DNA from: an uncultured Clostridium sp. | GTDB taxonomy: Bacteria; Bacillota; Clostridia; Lachnospirales; Lachnospiraceae | Direction: 5' to 3' | Length of the DNA: 6,247 nucleotides | NCBI GenBank assembly: GCA_947643685.1 | Contig: CANRXD010000106.1 | Location: 1-6,247 of the forward strand | In this document: positions 4,955 to 6,247 of the stretch, in pieces | How the letters are laid out: the number at the start of each line of letters is the position of its first letter | Numbering within the stretch: the first letter of the stretch is position 1 | Program-made: the position numbers and the translations under genes | Notes under the pieces: model-generated | What the model was told of the DNA's origin: nothing | The model's input: only the letters and a program-made list of their open reading frames with translations | Database searches by the model: none

Positions 4955-6169
4955 ATGGAAAAGATTAAAATGGCTACACCTCTTGTGGAGATGGATGGAG
5001 ACGAGATGACCAGGATTCTCTGGCAGTATATAAAGGATGAGCTTTTGATTCCCTTTATTGATCTGAATACGTAATACTATGATCTGGGTCTGGAATACCG
5101 GGATAAGACCAACGACCAGGTTACCATTGATTCCGCGGAGGCCACCAAGAAGTACGGCGTTGCCGTAAAGTGCGCTACCATCACAGCCAATGCGGCCCGT
5201 GTGAAGGAGTACAATTTAAAGGAAATGTGGAAGAGTCCCAACGGCACCATCCGGGCGATTCTGGACGGAACTGTATTCCGCTGCCCCATCGTGGTAAAGG
5301 GCATAGAACCCTGTGTAAAGAACTGGAAAAAGCCCATCACCCTGGCAAGACATGCATACGGCGATGTATACAAAAATGCAGAAATGCAGATTCCGGGGCC
5401 GGGCGAGGTAAAGCTTGTGTACACTCCGGCGGACGGTTCCGGGGAACAGACGGTTTCTGTTTATAAATTTGAAGGAAGCGGTGTGGTTCAGGGGCAGTAT
5501 AACCTGGATGAGTCCATAGAAAACTTTGCAAAAAGCTGCTTTGGGTATGCTCTCGAGACAAAACAGGACATCTGGTTTGCCACCAAGGACACGGTTTCCA
5601 AAAAGTATGACCATCGATTCAAGGATATTTTTGCAGATCTTTATCAGAAAGAATATAAGGAGAAATTTGAAGCAGCGGGGATCGAGTATTTTTACACCCT
5701 TATTGACGATGCCGTGGCCCGCGTCATGAAAGCCGAGGGCGGGTTCATCTGGGCCTGCAAAAACTATGACGGCGATGTGATGAGCGACATGGTTTCCTCC
5801 GCATTCGGTTCCCTGGCTATGATGACCTCGGTTTTGGTGTCTCCCCATGGATACTATGAGTATGAGGCCGCCCACGGCACGGTGCAGCGCCATTATTACA
5901 AGCATTTAAAGGGAGAGGAGACTTCTACCAACTCCGTGGCAACCATCTTTGCCTGGAGCGGCGCATTGAGAAAACGCGGCGAGCTGGATGGAAACAAGGA
6001 GCTGATGGCTTTTGCTGATAAGCTTGAAAAGGCCACCATCGACACCATAGAAAGCGGAAAGATGACCAGGGATCTGGCGCTTATGACAACTCTGCCCAAT
6101 CCCACAGTTCTCAACAGCAAGAATTTCATTGTGGCAGTCCGCGGGAAGCTTGAGGAACTGCTCTCATAG
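4955..6169 (+). pseudogene. icd: NADP-dependent isocitrate dehydrogenase with a premature TAA at codon 40
   Basis: Homodimeric NADP-IDH of the eukaryote-like subfamily (IDH1/IDH2, Thermotoga type), converting isocitrate to 2-oxoglutarate, CO2 and NADPH. The full frame is 404 codons, the family's normal length. Catalytic blocks are all present: KCATIT with Thr77, SPNGTIR with Ser94, Asn96 and Arg100, Arg109, RHAYGDVY with Arg132 and Tyr139, Lys211 (ATKDT), DD at 251-252, and [10 protein letters not shown] with Asp274 and Asp278. The NADP-selecting Arg312-His313 lie in HGTVQRHYY. Codon 40 is TAA (5072-5074) inside [18 protein letters not shown], where relatives usually carry Glu; GAA to TAA is one base change. 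No frameshift or other stop occurs, so the mutation is recent, or is a sequencing error. Restarting internally would lose the N-terminal part of the large domain. It is last in the operon, before a terminator. Confidence 0.93.
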
Positions 6170-6181
6170 GTGATAAAAAAA

Positions 6182-6224
6182 GATCTCTGCTTTCGGCCTT
6201 TGGCTGGACGCAGAGACACTTTTT
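6182..6224 (+). terminator. Rho-independent terminator of the operon
   Basis: TCTCTGC (6184-6190) pairs with GCAGAGA (6210-6216), and inside it CGGCC pairs with GGCTG (one G-U) around a TTT loop. A short CAC then precedes TTTTT (6220-6224). It begins 14 bases after the icd stop and is preceded by seven A, so it may also work in the opposite direction. It marks the end of the hydrolase-permease-icd transcript. Confidence 0.75.
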
Positions 6225-6247
6225 GCTTAGTGAAAAAACCTGTCATG
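6225..6247. other. Window end, no feature seen
   Basis: The last 23 bases after the terminator are AT-rich spacer with no recognisable gene start. Confidence 0.4.

Noticed and set aside
5072..5074. Programmed read-through or recoding of the icd stop
   Set aside because: TAA is not a selenocysteine or pyrrolysine codon and no stem or read-through context is evident downstream; simple mutation or error is more likely.
5216..5905. 229-residue frame antisense to icd
   Set aside because: It lies opposite a clear isocitrate dehydrogenase and shows no domain or RBS; a shadow of the icd codon pattern.
1..6247. CRISPR array, tRNA, rRNA or riboswitch
   Set aside because: No regular spaced repeats, no cloverleaf-like sequence and no riboswitch core that I could recognise on either strand.

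Overview
The window reads like chromosome of a gut-type Clostridia (Lachnospiraceae-like) bacterium. The clues are strong GGAGG-type ribosome sites, sigma-A promoter spacing, a Tn1549-like MOBP relaxase remnant, Txe/YoeB toxin remnants and a eukaryote-like NADP isocitrate dehydrogenase. This placement is inference from gene content, with no database search.

The left third (1-1732) is a graveyard of mobile and accessory DNA. It starts with the last codons of a Txe/YoeB-type toxin (+). Next comes a relaxase pseudogene on the minus strand, readable from its own start at 1100 down to about 200 only by changing frame several times; it also carries an in-frame TGA and a 4-bp tandem duplication. A second Txe/YoeB toxin follows (+), missing its N-terminal third. 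Then about 400 bp without a gene holds a run of four closely packed inverted repeats (1533-1622) and a sequence resembling an IS256-family end.

The middle holds two intact minus-strand genes. One is a GNAT acetyltransferase with a textbook sigma-A promoter (TTGACA, 17 bp, TATAAT) and good RBS. The other is a full-length LysR-type regulator.

The right half is a probable operon divergent from lysR. It contains a metal-dependent TIM-barrel hydrolase (amidohydrolase-like, DUF6282 type), a MatC-like carboxylate permease, NADP-isocitrate dehydrogenase, and a rho-independent terminator. The hydrolase looks intact. The permease has collapsed to under half its expected length, with apparent internal deletions and a frame change. 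The icd gene is complete except for a TAA at codon 40. The 264-bp lysR/hydrolase gap carries a T-N11-A dyad and a separate widely spaced 10-bp inverted repeat, both candidate regulator sites.

The most interesting unit is this LysR-controlled hydrolase / carboxylate-transporter / isocitrate-dehydrogenase cluster. The grouping suggests uptake and processing of an organic acid or its derivative that feeds isocitrate or 2-oxoglutarate. In this genome the pathway appears to be decaying while its regulator and first enzyme remain open.
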